A DNA stretch of 64,000 nt from Immundisolibacter sp. (GTDB lineage: Bacteria; Pseudomonadota; Gammaproteobacteria; Immundisolibacterales; Immundisolibacteraceae), in contig NZ_JACIZD010000001.1 in the NCBI RefSeq assembly GCF_014359565.1, positions 248,001 to 312,000 of the forward strand. The letters are read 5' to 3'. The position numbers were made by a program, and so were the translations under genes. Positions 24,993-32,998 of the stretch are shown here, piece after piece. The notes beneath the pieces were generated by a model. It saw only the letters and a list, made by a program, of their open reading frames with translations, was not told the DNA's origin and ran no database searches. Position 1 is the stretch's first letter. Each line of letters begins with the position of its first letter.

Positions 24993-26132
24993 TCAGGGTT
25001 CGAGCGTATCGGGCCGCACTGCGCAGGCGCGGTGATTGCCGGTCAGGGCCATGGCGACGTCCAGTTCCTGGCGCAGGATGGCCAGCACGCGCTCGACGCC
25101 GCCCTGTCCGCCGGCACCCAGGCCGTACAGCGCCGCCTTGCCGATCATGCAGGCACGTGCGCCCAGCGCCAGGGCTTTCAGGATGTCGGCACCGCGCCGC
25201 ACGCCGCTGTCGAGGATGACGTCCGCGCTGGTACCCACGGCATCGACCACGCCGGCCAGCGCGCTGATGGTGGATGGCGCGCCGTCCAGCTGGCGCCCGC
25301 CGTGGTTGGACACGATGATGCCGTCAGCCCCGGCGGCAACCGCCTGGCGGGCATCGTCCGGATGCAGGATGCCCTTGACCAGCAGCGGCAGATCCCACTC
25401 GGCGCGCAGCCAATCCAGATCGGCCCACGAAATGCTGGGATCGATCTGCGTGTTCATGAAGGTGCCGAGCGCCACCACGTTGCTGTCCTGCCCGCCCCAG
25501 CCGACCAGGTTGCCCAGCGTCAGGCCACGGTGCGGCGCCATGCGCCACAGCCAGGCGGGGTGGCGCAGCAGGTCGAGCGCGGTGCGGCGCGTGAAGCGCG
25601 GCGGCACGGTAAAACCATTGTGGATGTCCTTCTCGCGCTTGCCGCCGCGGCTCAGGTCGACCGTCACCACCAGCGCCCGGTAGCCGGCGGCGCGGGCACG
25701 CTGCAGCAGGCTGCGGGCGAATTCGCGGTCGCGAAAGATGTAAAGCTGGAACCACATATTGCCCGGCGCGGCGTCCATCACCGCCTCCAGCGGATGACTG
25801 GAGGCAGTCGACAGCACAAACGGGATGCCGGCCGCCTTGGCGGCGCGCGCCAGCGCCAGTTCGCCTTCCGGGCGCACCAGACCGCACAGGCCCATGGGCG
25901 CGATCAGCAGCGGCAGGGCAAGCTGCTCGCCCAGCAGCGTGGTGGACAGATCGACCTGACTGACGTCGGTCAACACGCGCGGCGCGAAACGCAGCGGCTC
26001 GAAGTCGGCGGTATTGGCCCGCAGGGTGATCTCGCGCTCGGCGCCGCCATCGACGAAGTCGAACACCATGCGCGGCAGGTAGCGCTGCGCCTGGCGGCGC
26101 AGGTCATCGACGCTGGCGTAAACGGCGCTCAC
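24993..26132 (-). CDS. FMN-dependent alpha-hydroxy-acid oxidase/dehydrogenase
   Basis: The 379-residue protein is of the lactate/glycolate/mandelate dehydrogenase family. Clear landmarks are LPLLIAPMGLCGLVRPEGE, WFQLYIFRDR, VTVDL, the catalytic His in SNHGGRQLD and the FMN-phosphate region LDSGVRRGADILKALALGA. It oxidises a 2-hydroxy acid to a 2-keto acid, passing electrons to oxygen or a quinone/cytochrome. GTG 26132 overlaps the DUF971 stop (GTGA), so the start is well supported over the longer frame. A hydroxy acid made by the oxygenases is a plausible substrate; the nearby cytochrome could accept electrons. Confidence 0.85.
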   Translation of the reverse strand: MSAVYASVDDLRRQAQRYLPRMVFDFVDGGAEREITLRANTADFEPLRFAPRVLTDVSQVDLSTTLLGEQLALPLLIAPMGLCGLVRPEGELALARAAKAAGIPFVLSTASSHPLEAVMDAAPGNMWFQLYIFRDREFARSLLQRARAAGYRALVVTVDLSRGGKREKDIHNGFTVPPRFTRRTALDLLRHPAWLWRMAPHRGLTLGNLVGWGGQDSNVVALGTFMNTQIDPSISWADLDWLRAEWDLPLLVKGILHPDDARQAVAAGADGIIVSNHGGRQLDGAPSTISALAGVVDAVGTSADVILDSGVRRGADILKALALGARACMIGKAALYGLGAGGQGGVERVLAILRQELDVAMALTGNHRACAVRPDTLEP

Positions 26133-26494
26133 GGCTGGCGTGACTGGCCCGCCTCGGCCAAGCGATCCAGATACCGCTGCCACAGCGTGTCCTGCTCACG
26201 GCCCAGGCGGTACAGGTAATCGAAGCCGAACAGGCCGCTGTCGTGGCCATCCGAGAAGGTGATCTGCAGCGCGTAATGGCCGACCGGCTCGAGCCGGGTG
26301 ATGGCGACCTCCTGCTTGCCGCCGACCAGCACGCCCGGCCCCGGTCCGTGGCCCTGCACCTCGGCCGACGGCGAGTGCACGCGCAGGAACTCGGCCGGCA
26401 GCCGGAACACGCTGCCGTCGGCAAAGCGCACTTCGAGCGTGCGCGTCGCCTGATGCAGGACGATGTCGGTCAGCTCGGGCGTCGCGACGGCCAT
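26129..26494 (-). CDS. DUF971 family protein (gamma-butyrobetaine hydroxylase N-terminal-like)
   Basis: The 121-residue protein is a small beta-rich DUF971 domain. Family features are LRVHSPSAEVQGHG, VAITRLEPVGHYALQITFSDGHDSG and FGFDYLYRLG. The domain also occurs fused to gamma-butyrobetaine hydroxylase and in iron-sulfur related proteins; its own function is unsettled. The ATG is two bases beyond the HAD gene stop and its stop overlaps the next GTG, so it is tightly coupled to the hydroxy-acid oxidase and HAD genes. A metal or Fe-S helper role for the Rieske enzyme would be speculation. Confidence 0.8.
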   Translation of the reverse strand: MAVATPELTDIVLHQATRTLEVRFADGSVFRLPAEFLRVHSPSAEVQGHGPGPGVLVGGKQEVAITRLEPVGHYALQITFSDGHDSGLFGFDYLYRLGREQDTLWQRYLDRLAEAGQSRQP

Positions 26495-27184
26495 TCAGGC
26501 ACCCCAGTTGCGGCACAGGGCGAGCAGGCCGGCCGGCGAATCGATGCAGGCGTCGGCGCCCCATTCGGTTACGTCTTCACCGGGCGCGATGTAGCCGTAA
26601 GCGGCCACCACGGTGCGCGTGCCGGCGGCCTTGCCGGCGACCACGTCGCGCCGATCGTCACCCACGAACACGCTGGCCGCCGGCGCCACGCCCAGGCGCT
26701 GGCAGGCCAGCAGCACGCCTTCGGGATCGGGCTTTGGCTGGCGCAGCAGGTCGGGCGTGATCAGGCAATCGGCGTCCGGCCACACGTCCAGCGCCCGCAG
26801 CAGCGGCAGCGCGAAGCGCTCCAGCTTGTTGGTGACGATGCCGATGCGCAGACCTCGCCCGCGCAGCTCGCCTAGCACGTCCGCAAAGCCATCGAACAGC
26901 GTTGCCCGGCGGGCGCAGGACTCGGCATAGATGGCAAAAAAGCGCTCCCGCACGCGGGCGTAATCCGCGTCCGGCGGTCCGATGTCGAGCGCGCAGGCGA
27001 GCATGCCACGCGCGCCCTGCGATACGTAGGGCCGCAGCTCGGACACGGCCAGCGGCGCCATGCCCTGCTCATCGCGCAGGCGGTTCAGCGCCTGCGCGAG
27101 GTCCGCCGCGGTGTCGGCCAGCGTGCCGTCCAGGTCCAGCAGGACCGCCGCCAGCGGCGCTGCCTGGCGGGCGGCCACACTCAC
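26495..27184 (-). CDS. HAD-family phosphatase, phosphoglycolate phosphatase-like
   Basis: The 229-residue protein begins with HAD motif I LLDLDGTLADT (nucleophile and acid Asp two residues apart), has motif II Thr in IVTNK, a Lys in RQPKPDPEG and motif IV acidic pair in VFVGDDRRDV. A helical cap after motif I matches the Gph/PGP subgroup. GTG 27184 overlaps the PdxA-like stop in GTGA and is preferred; the frame continues upstream through the neighbour only by chance. It may dephosphorylate a pathway or damage metabolite; a Gph role in photorespiration-like salvage is possible but not shown by context. Confidence 0.78.
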   Translation of the reverse strand: MSVAARQAAPLAAVLLDLDGTLADTAADLAQALNRLRDEQGMAPLAVSELRPYVSQGARGMLACALDIGPPDADYARVRERFFAIYAESCARRATLFDGFADVLGELRGRGLRIGIVTNKLERFALPLLRALDVWPDADCLITPDLLRQPKPDPEGVLLACQRLGVAPAASVFVGDDRRDVVAGKAAGTRTVVAAYGYIAPGEDVTEWGADACIDSPAGLLALCRNWGA

Positions 27185-28170
27185 GCCGCGGCGGCGTCCT
27201 TGTGAAAGCCCTTGCCGGCCGCCAGGCTGGCGGCCTGACGCATGGCGGTCAGCATCATCTCGTGGCTGGCGATGCCCTTGCCGACGATGTCGAAAGCCGT
27301 GCCGTGCGCCACCGACATGTGGATGTACGGCATGCCCAGGATCATGGCGCAGTTGCCGACGAAGCCCCAGGTCTTGACCGCGATGTGGCCCTGGTCGTGG
27401 AACATGGCCAGCACCACGTCGTACTCGCCGTCGATGCACCAGCGAAACACGCTGTCCGGCGAGGCCGGGCCGGTCACGTTGATGCCCTCGGCCTTGGCCC
27501 GCTCCACGCCGGGCGCGATCTGGGTCTTGTCCTCTTCGCCGTAGGCGTGGGCGTTCAGGCCCGCCACGACGATGCGCGGGTTGGGGATGCCCCAGCGGGT
27601 GAAATCGTCGTGGATGGTGCGCAGCGCCTTGTAGACAAGGTCCGGCGAGATGATGTCGCACACCTGACGCAGCGGGATGTGGTCGGTCAGGTGCACCACC
27701 CGCAGCGGGCCGGTGATCAGGAACAGGTAGGTCTTGCCGACCTCGACGCCGACCACCTCGTCGAACTTGCCGGCCATCTTCAGGGCATCGGTGTTGATCG
27801 GACCCATGATGGTGGCCTGCACCTTGCCGGCCAGGGCCAGGCTTTCCATTTCCTTCAGCCAGGCCGCGCTGGCGCGCCCGCACTCGGCATTGGCCTTGGC
27901 CGGGGTGATGAATTTCGGGTCCAGCTGACCGGTGTCGTAGACGTCGATCACGGCCGGATCCAGTCCCGCACCCTCGACATCGCTGACACGGCGGACCTTC
28001 AGCTTCAGGCCGAGCATGTCTACCGCCTGCTGCACGGACTCGGTACAGCCAAACACCACCGGCCGGCACTGCTCGTACATGCCGCCCAGCGCCAGTGACT
28101 TGACCACCACTTCCGGCCCGATGCCGCACGGGTCACCGATCATGGTGGCGACCACGGGTTTGTTGGACAT
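27181..28170 (-). CDS. PdxA-family NAD-dependent dehydrogenase (possibly cis-diol dehydrogenase, TphB-like)
   Basis: The 329-residue protein has the PdxA fold: TMIGDPCGIGPEVVVKSL at the N-terminus, metal-ligand His residues in LTDHIPLR, HDQGHIAVK and SVAHGTAFDI. Canonical PdxA oxidises 4-hydroxythreonine phosphate in vitamin B6 synthesis. PdxA homologues also work in aromatic degradation, for example TphB, which oxidises and decarboxylates a carboxylated cyclohexadiene diol. Here the neighbours are a Rieske oxygenase and other catabolic genes, with no pdxJ, ksgA or surA, so the diol-dehydrogenase role is favoured by context. ATG 28170 has a GGAGAAA site. Confidence 0.75.
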   Translation of the reverse strand: MSNKPVVATMIGDPCGIGPEVVVKSLALGGMYEQCRPVVFGCTESVQQAVDMLGLKLKVRRVSDVEGAGLDPAVIDVYDTGQLDPKFITPAKANAECGRASAAWLKEMESLALAGKVQATIMGPINTDALKMAGKFDEVVGVEVGKTYLFLITGPLRVVHLTDHIPLRQVCDIISPDLVYKALRTIHDDFTRWGIPNPRIVVAGLNAHAYGEEDKTQIAPGVERAKAEGINVTGPASPDSVFRWCIDGEYDVVLAMFHDQGHIAVKTWGFVGNCAMILGMPYIHMSVAHGTAFDIVGKGIASHEMMLTAMRQAASLAAGKGFHKDAAAA

Positions 28171-28252
28171 GGTGTTTCTCCTTAGTTATGGGTGGCGATG
28201 GAGATGCTGGCCGCCGAGCGACGGCGTGCTCGCGAAGGTCGGCCGATGCTCG

Positions 28253-28642
28253 TCAGTCGTTGCGAACCAGCGCCAGTTTCAGGAACAGGCCCTTGAGGTT
28301 GTAGTCGATCTTGTTGTCCACCAGCGCGGCGACCCGGTTCAGGGTGCAGACCAGGTTGAATTTCTGGCCGTGGATCATGTAGCCGTCGGCCGGCATCAGG
28401 CTGTGCGGGTTGGTCTTGCGGTCCCGGTAGTAGTCGATTTCGAGCACGCCCTTGATGGACAGGCCCATGGCTTCGGTTGTCAGCATGAGCTGGCGGGCCC
28501 GCTCCTCGCTGTCGAAGCCCAGGTACTCGACCAGCCGCGCCGGGTAGGCGATGGCGTTGATGAAGCGCGATTCCTGCCAGCGCAGTGCCCCCACCACGCC
28601 GTCCAGTTCCATCAGATCCTGTAGTTTCAGCGGTTCAGACAT
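28253..28642 (-). CDS. Hypothetical protein, 129 residues, first gene of the minus-strand catabolic block
   Basis: The 129-residue protein has a mixed pattern of helices and strands, no signal peptide and no recognised motif. It starts MSEPLKLQDLMELDGVVGAL and carries one Cys in FNLVCTLNRVAA. I do not recognise the family. It lies first in the block divergent from the hydratase operon, 82 bases upstream of the PdxA-like gene. Because it is promoter-proximal in a degradation cluster, it may be a small binding or accessory protein; it does not look like a helix-turn-helix regulator. Confidence 0.55.
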   Translation of the reverse strand: MSEPLKLQDLMELDGVVGALRWQESRFINAIAYPARLVEYLGFDSEERARQLMLTTEAMGLSIKGVLEIDYYRDRKTNPHSLMPADGYMIHGQKFNLVCTLNRVAALVDNKIDYNLKGLFLKLALVRND

Positions 28643-28842
28643 GGCCTGTACGTGCTCCGTGCGTTGCGCCCGGGCACCGGCGCCCGGGCTTTGAAGATGT
28701 GTATGCCGTGCATGGTAGTTCAGCAGCCCGGTCAGCTGCCACCGGCGCCCGGCGCGCACCCCCTGCCAAACGATCGTTATGGTTAAATTGCCGTCCCGCC
28801 GTGTGCGGGTACTCCATCCATAGCGCCTTAAGGGGGCCTGTC
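28643..28842. promoter_or_regulatory. Divergent control region of the catabolic island
   Basis: These 200 bases lie between the two divergent catabolic blocks. A perfect 10-base palindrome, AACGATCGTT, is at 28769-28778, followed by an AT-rich stretch (TTATGGTTAAATT) that could contain the plus-strand promoter. The palindrome resembles TetR- or FadR-like operators. A GC-rich repeat of CCCGGG around 28666-28690 lies upstream of the hypothetical minus-strand gene. No regulator gene is encoded nearby, so the cognate protein would be elsewhere in the genome. Confidence 0.4.
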
Positions 28843-29664
28843 ATGTCCAGTTACGAGTGCATCAACCTGACCATCGACGGCGACGTCGCGACCATCCAGT
28901 TCAACCGCCCCGAAAAGAAGAACTGCATGAGCCCGACGCTGCACAACAACGTGCGCAATGCCCTGGTGGAGGTCGAAAAGGCCCGCGTCAAGGTGCTGGT
29001 GATCACCGGAATCAAGGACGCTTTCTGCGCCGGCATGGACCTGGAGCAGTGCTTCTTCGAACCCTTCGACGATCCGCAGCGCATGGCCGCCATCAACGAC
29101 GACGTGTTCACCTGGTTCCAGCATCTGAAGAAGTTCCCGGCGGTCACGATTGCCAAGGTCAACGGCTGGTGCTTCGGTGGCGGCATGGAACTGGCCGGCA
29201 TCTGCGACATCGCCATCGTGGCCGACGAATCCACCTGGGGCTTGTCCGAGGTCAACTTCGGCATCTTCCCGGGCGGCGGCACCTCGTGGGCCTACGCGCA
29301 CAACATCCCGTCGCGCAAGAAGGCGCTGTACTACGGCCTGACCGGCGAGACCTTCACCGGCAAGCAGGCCGAGGAAATCGGCTACGCCACCAAGTCGGTG
29401 CCGCTGGCGCAGCTGGACGCCGAAACCGACCGCGTGGTGAAGATGCTGACCCGACTGGGCCGCACCGTGCTGCGCAAGACCAAGGAGGTCTACGAGAAGG
29501 TCAAGTGGATGGACTTCGAGGCCGCCGTCGACTACGAGATGGCCAAGCTGTGGGAACTTTCGCGCGAGACCAACGACGACTGGATCCGCACCGCGCTGGC
29601 CTCGTTCAAGCGGCGCGAGTTCAAGCCCGGCACGCAGTCCTACAAGCTGACCAAGGACGTCTGA
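28843..29664 (+). CDS. Crotonase-family enzyme resembling hydroxycinnamoyl-CoA hydratase/lyase
   Basis: The 273-residue protein has a crotonase fold close to the feruloyl/p-coumaroyl-CoA hydratase-lyase branch: NRPEKKNCMSPTLHNNV, AGMDLEQCF, VNGWCFGGGMEL, the Glu in GLSEVNFGIFPGG, a Tyr in DYEMAKL and the C-terminal KPGTQSYK. The oxyanion-hole Gly residues and the equivalent of the HCHL catalytic Glu are kept, but the HCHL Ser region after GGG differs (MELAGICD). It may hydrate an enoyl-CoA and possibly split it by retro-aldol. It leads an operon with an acyl-CoA dehydrogenase and a synthetase. A purine-rich GGGGG site precedes the ATG. Confidence 0.78.
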   Translation: MSSYECINLTIDGDVATIQFNRPEKKNCMSPTLHNNVRNALVEVEKARVKVLVITGIKDAFCAGMDLEQCFFEPFDDPQRMAAINDDVFTWFQHLKKFPAVTIAKVNGWCFGGGMELAGICDIAIVADESTWGLSEVNFGIFPGGGTSWAYAHNIPSRKKALYYGLTGETFTGKQAEEIGYATKSVPLAQLDAETDRVVKMLTRLGRTVLRKTKEVYEKVKWMDFEAAVDYEMAKLWELSRETNDDWIRTALASFKRREFKPGTQSYKLTKDV

Positions 29665-29667
29665 GTC

Positions 29668-30825
29668 ATGGACTTCTCGCTCAGTCAGGATCAACAAATG
29701 CTGGTCGACCTGTGCGAGAAGATCGCGCAGGGCTTCGAGGACAGCTACTGGCAGAAGATCGACGAGGAGTACGGCTTCCCGCGCGAGTTCTGGAGCACCC
29801 TGGTCGAGCAGGGCATCCTGGGCATCACCATTCCCGAGGAGTACGGCGGCAGTGGCCTGGGCATGGTCGAGATGTGCCTGGCCGCCGAGGCACTGTCCAG
29901 CAACGGCGGCGACTGCGGCGGCATGTTCGTCGGCGGGCCGGTGTTCGGCGGCTGCCTGATCAACTCCGCCGGCACGCCCGAGCAGAAGGCGCAGTACCTG
30001 CCGGGCATCGTCAAGGGCGAGCTGTGGGCCGGTGGTTTCACGGAGCCGAACTCCGGCTCCAACATCACCACCATCCGCACCGAGGCGCGCAAGGAAGACG
30101 GGCACTATCTGGTCAAGGGCCAGAAGATGTACATCTCCAACATCAAGGTAGCCAGCCATATCGGCATCATGTGCCGCACCTCGCCCTACGACCCGGCGCG
30201 CCGCACCGAGGGCGTGTCCCTGCTGGTCGGCGACCTGCCGGGGGAGGGCCTCGAAGCACGGCCGCTCAAGAAGATGGGCAGCCACTTCATGGACACCAAC
30301 GCAGTGTTCTTCGACGACTTCAAGGTTCCGGAAAAGAACCTGGTCGGCGAGGAAGGCAAGGGCTGGAAGGCGCTCTACGCGGTGCTGAACCCGGAGCGGC
30401 TGGCGATTGCCGCCAGCTGCATCGGCACCGGCAACTACCTGATCCGCAAGGCGGTGCAGTACGCCAGCGAGCGTTCCATCTGGGGCAAACCGCTGGCCAC
30501 CCACCAGGGCCTGCAGTTCCCGCTGGCCGAGGCGCGCATTCAGCTCGAATGTGCGCGCCTGAAGGTGTATGAAGCCGCCTGGCTGTACGACCAGGGCAGG
30601 GAATGCGGCGTGCAGGCCACGTCGGCCAAGTACGCGGCGGCGCATGCCTCGCTGTATGCGGCCGATCGGGCCATCCAGACCCTGGGTGGCGCCGGCTACA
30701 TCAGCGAATCGGGCATCGAGCGGCACTACCGCAACCTGCGCCTGAACCGCATCGCGCCGGTCACCGACGAGATGACGCTCAACTACATTGCCCAGCACGA
30801 TCTGGGCATGCCGCGCTCGTACTGA
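29668..30825 (+). CDS. Acyl-CoA dehydrogenase
   Basis: The 385-residue flavoprotein has the full acyl-CoA dehydrogenase layout: N-terminal helices, FAD-contact block GGFTEPNSGSNITTI (residues about 120-135), the MYISN strand and the C-terminal QTLGGAGYISESGIERHYRNLR region. The expected catalytic Glu lies in the last helical domain; I could not fix it from sequence alone. It introduces a 2,3 double bond in an acyl-CoA, feeding electrons to ETF. It is 3 bases downstream of the hydratase gene. The substrate acyl group is unknown but is presumably activated by the synthetase that follows. Confidence 0.9.
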   Translation: MDFSLSQDQQMLVDLCEKIAQGFEDSYWQKIDEEYGFPREFWSTLVEQGILGITIPEEYGGSGLGMVEMCLAAEALSSNGGDCGGMFVGGPVFGGCLINSAGTPEQKAQYLPGIVKGELWAGGFTEPNSGSNITTIRTEARKEDGHYLVKGQKMYISNIKVASHIGIMCRTSPYDPARRTEGVSLLVGDLPGEGLEARPLKKMGSHFMDTNAVFFDDFKVPEKNLVGEEGKGWKALYAVLNPERLAIAASCIGTGNYLIRKAVQYASERSIWGKPLATHQGLQFPLAEARIQLECARLKVYEAAWLYDQGRECGVQATSAKYAAAHASLYAADRAIQTLGGAGYISESGIERHYRNLRLNRIAPVTDEMTLNYIAQHDLGMPRSY

Positions 30826-30925
30826 GCCCGGCACCCCGCCGCAACGGCGGGACATACGGCGGTTCACGGACGAACCGCCGACGTTTTCGTCAGGACGACC
30901 CACCGCAGCTTCCAGAGGGGACAAG

Positions 30926-32491
30926 ATGACACGCGACACCAACCTGCGCGAAATGCTGCACCGCGCGGCCAAGTGGTTTCCGAACAACGAAGCCGTGGTG
31001 GATGACCTGTACCGCTACACCTATGCGCAGCTGAAAGACCAGGTGCAGCGCATGGCCAAGCTGCTGCACACCCGCGGCGTGCGCAAGGGCGATCGCGTGG
31101 CGCTGCTGATGTATCCGTCGGTGCAGCACGTGGTGGCGCTGTTCGGCGCCTTCGAGCTGGGCGCCATCCCGTCCGCATTGCACCTGCGCGAATCGCCCAA
31201 GATCCTGGCGGCGGTGCTCGAACGCCTTTCCCCGCGGGTACTGATCTACGACGGTGCCCTGGAGGAGCTGGCCGGTGAACTGCGCCGCGCGGCGCCGTTG
31301 GTAAGTTTTGCTGTTCGTGCCATCTCCGAACTCACCCCGCCCGACAAGCGCGAGGGCGGCGACGATCCGATCATCCCGCGCGACCTGGCCGAGTACGCGC
31401 TCGACTTCGAGCCGATGCCGATCTTCAGCCACGACACGTCCATGATCGCCCTGTCGTCCGGCACCACCGGCGTGCCCAAGGGCATCATGCACACCCACCG
31501 CACGCAGATCGAAAGCGCGCGCGGCGGTGCCCTGGTGTTCGATGCCGACCCGTATGCCTGCATCGTCAACGTGTCCACCACCGCCTTCATCGGCTGGTAC
31601 AACTGCACCATCCCGTTCCTGAACGCGGCCAGCAAGATCGTGTTCATGGCCCAGTGGGACGCCAAGCGGTTCCTGCAGAAACTTCAGGACGAGCGGGCCA
31701 CCTTCGCCTTTCTGGTGCCCACCATGTGGCGCATGCTGTTTCGCGAGGATCTCGACAACTACGACCTGTCCAGCCTGAAGAAGGCCGGCTACGCCGGCGA
31801 GCCGATGGACACCCGCACCATGGGCCTGGTGCGCGAAAAAATCTGCTCCAACATCATCAACATCTACGGCACCACCGAAACCGGTTCCTGCGCCGGCGGC
31901 ACCATGATGTACAACGAGGATTACCGCGACCCGAGCAAGCAGGAGAGTGTCGGCAAGCCGTTCCTGAATGCCGATGTGCGCATCATCCGGCCCGGCGGTG
32001 CCCTGACCGATGAAGTGCCTCCCGGCGAGGAAGGCGAGGTCATCATCCGGGGTCTTTCGGTGGCCGATCAGGTGTGGGATCAGCCGGCCCTGGCGCGCAA
32101 GATCTTCGAGGATGGCTGGTGGCGCTCCGGGGACATGGGCACGCTGGACACTGACAACTATCTGTACCTGCGCGGGCGCCTCGACGACATGATCATCTCC
32201 GGCGGCATCAACGTGCTGCCGAGTCAGGTCGAGGAGGCCGTTCTCAGCCACCCGGCGGTCAGCGAGTGCGTGGTGATCGGCATTCCGGACGAACAATGGG
32301 GCCAGCGCATCGTCGCCTTCGTGGTGGCCAAGGAGCCGGTCACGCCCGAGCAGCTCAAGGCGCATGTCGAGGCCAGCGACCTTGCGCACTACAAACGCCC
32401 GCGCGAATACCGGCTGGTCAGCGAACTGCCGCGCGGCAACACCGGCAAGGTCAACCGCCGCATGCTGCGCTCGCAAGTGGCCGGCCGATAA
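30926..32491 (+). CDS. Acyl-CoA synthetase (AMP-forming, ANL superfamily)
   Basis: The 521-residue ligase activates a carboxylic acid with ATP and CoA. Motifs are LSSGTTGVPKGIMHTHR (phosphate loop), IYGTTETGSC, WWRSGDMG, LRGRLDDMIISGGINVLP and the catalytic C-terminal Lys in PRGNTGKVNRR. The ATG at 30926 follows an AGAGGGG site after a 100-base gap; the in-frame extension to 30788 overlaps the dehydrogenase gene and was rejected. Together with the hydratase, dehydrogenase and thioesterase it forms a beta-oxidation-like segment, probably for a side chain or ring-cleavage product. This is a different mechanistic family from the NDP-forming ligase at 19537. Confidence 0.88.
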   Translation: MTRDTNLREMLHRAAKWFPNNEAVVDDLYRYTYAQLKDQVQRMAKLLHTRGVRKGDRVALLMYPSVQHVVALFGAFELGAIPSALHLRESPKILAAVLERLSPRVLIYDGALEELAGELRRAAPLVSFAVRAISELTPPDKREGGDDPIIPRDLAEYALDFEPMPIFSHDTSMIALSSGTTGVPKGIMHTHRTQIESARGGALVFDADPYACIVNVSTTAFIGWYNCTIPFLNAASKIVFMAQWDAKRFLQKLQDERATFAFLVPTMWRMLFREDLDNYDLSSLKKAGYAGEPMDTRTMGLVREKICSNIINIYGTTETGSCAGGTMMYNEDYRDPSKQESVGKPFLNADVRIIRPGGALTDEVPPGEEGEVIIRGLSVADQVWDQPALARKIFEDGWWRSGDMGTLDTDNYLYLRGRLDDMIISGGINVLPSQVEEAVLSHPAVSECVVIGIPDEQWGQRIVAFVVAKEPVTPEQLKAHVEASDLAHYKRPREYRLVSELPRGNTGKVNRRMLRSQVAGR

Positions 32492-32494
32492 GCC

Positions 32495-32926
32495 ATGACG
32501 ACGCCCACCGCCAAGCCGGACCTGACCGTCATCGACCTCGACCGCCCGCCGACCATGGCGCAGTTCGGCGGCACCATCGCCGAATCCGCGCCCAATTTCG
32601 CGCGCCTGGTGTTCCCGTTCGATCAGCGCTGGTGCAACCCGCGCGGCTCGGTGCAGGGCGGCGTGCTGGCCGTGTACGTGGACGAGGCGGTCGGCTACGC
32701 CATGATGGCGACCTTCCCGGATCTGAAAACCGTGTGGACCACCACCAGCCTGACGTTGAACTACCTGCGCCCGATCACCGGCGGCGACATCACCGCCATC
32801 GGCCGGGTGATCCGCGTCGGCGCCCGCACCGGCTATGTGGAGGGTGAAATCCTGGACGCCGACGGCGCGCTGTGCGTGAAGGCGGTGTCCGGCTTGCTGA
32901 TCCTGAAGCGTCCGGACGCCACCTGA
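32495..32926 (+). CDS. PaaI-type hotdog thioesterase
   Basis: The 143-residue hotdog protein has the PaaI/YdiI-like pattern: WCNPRGSVQGGVLAVYVDEAVGYAM with an Asp/Glu catalytic residue in the central helix, then TTSLTLNYLRPITGGDITAIGRV. It hydrolyses an acyl-CoA, probably to rescue CoA trapped in dead-end products. It follows the synthetase by 3 bases. It is a distinct subfamily from the FlK-like thioesterase at 19104. Confidence 0.85.
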   Translation: MTTPTAKPDLTVIDLDRPPTMAQFGGTIAESAPNFARLVFPFDQRWCNPRGSVQGGVLAVYVDEAVGYAMMATFPDLKTVWTTTSLTLNYLRPITGGDITAIGRVIRVGARTGYVEGEILDADGALCVKAVSGLLILKRPDAT

Positions 32927-32998
32927 GCCGGCGTTCAACGCCGGCGGCAGGAGCTTCCATCACGATGGTGGGCGCCGCAACCGACAAGGAGGAGAGCC

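Noticed and set aside
26495-28129. A 544-residue frame that would join a protein region to the HAD phosphatase.
   Set aside because: The upstream half is a frame-shifted reading of the PdxA-family gene; the GTGA overlap at 27181-27184 marks the true HAD start.
28828-30987. A 719-codon open frame on the minus strand opposite the hydratase and acyl-CoA dehydrogenase genes.
   Set aside because: Its translation is rich in His, Arg, Gln, Gly and Ala without motifs, while the opposite strand has clear family proteins in continuous operon order. It is a shadow caused by high GC at third positions.
30890-32938. A 682-codon minus-strand open frame.
   Set aside because: It is antisense to the acyl-CoA synthetase and thioesterase genes, which carry all expected motifs; low-complexity composition shows no family.
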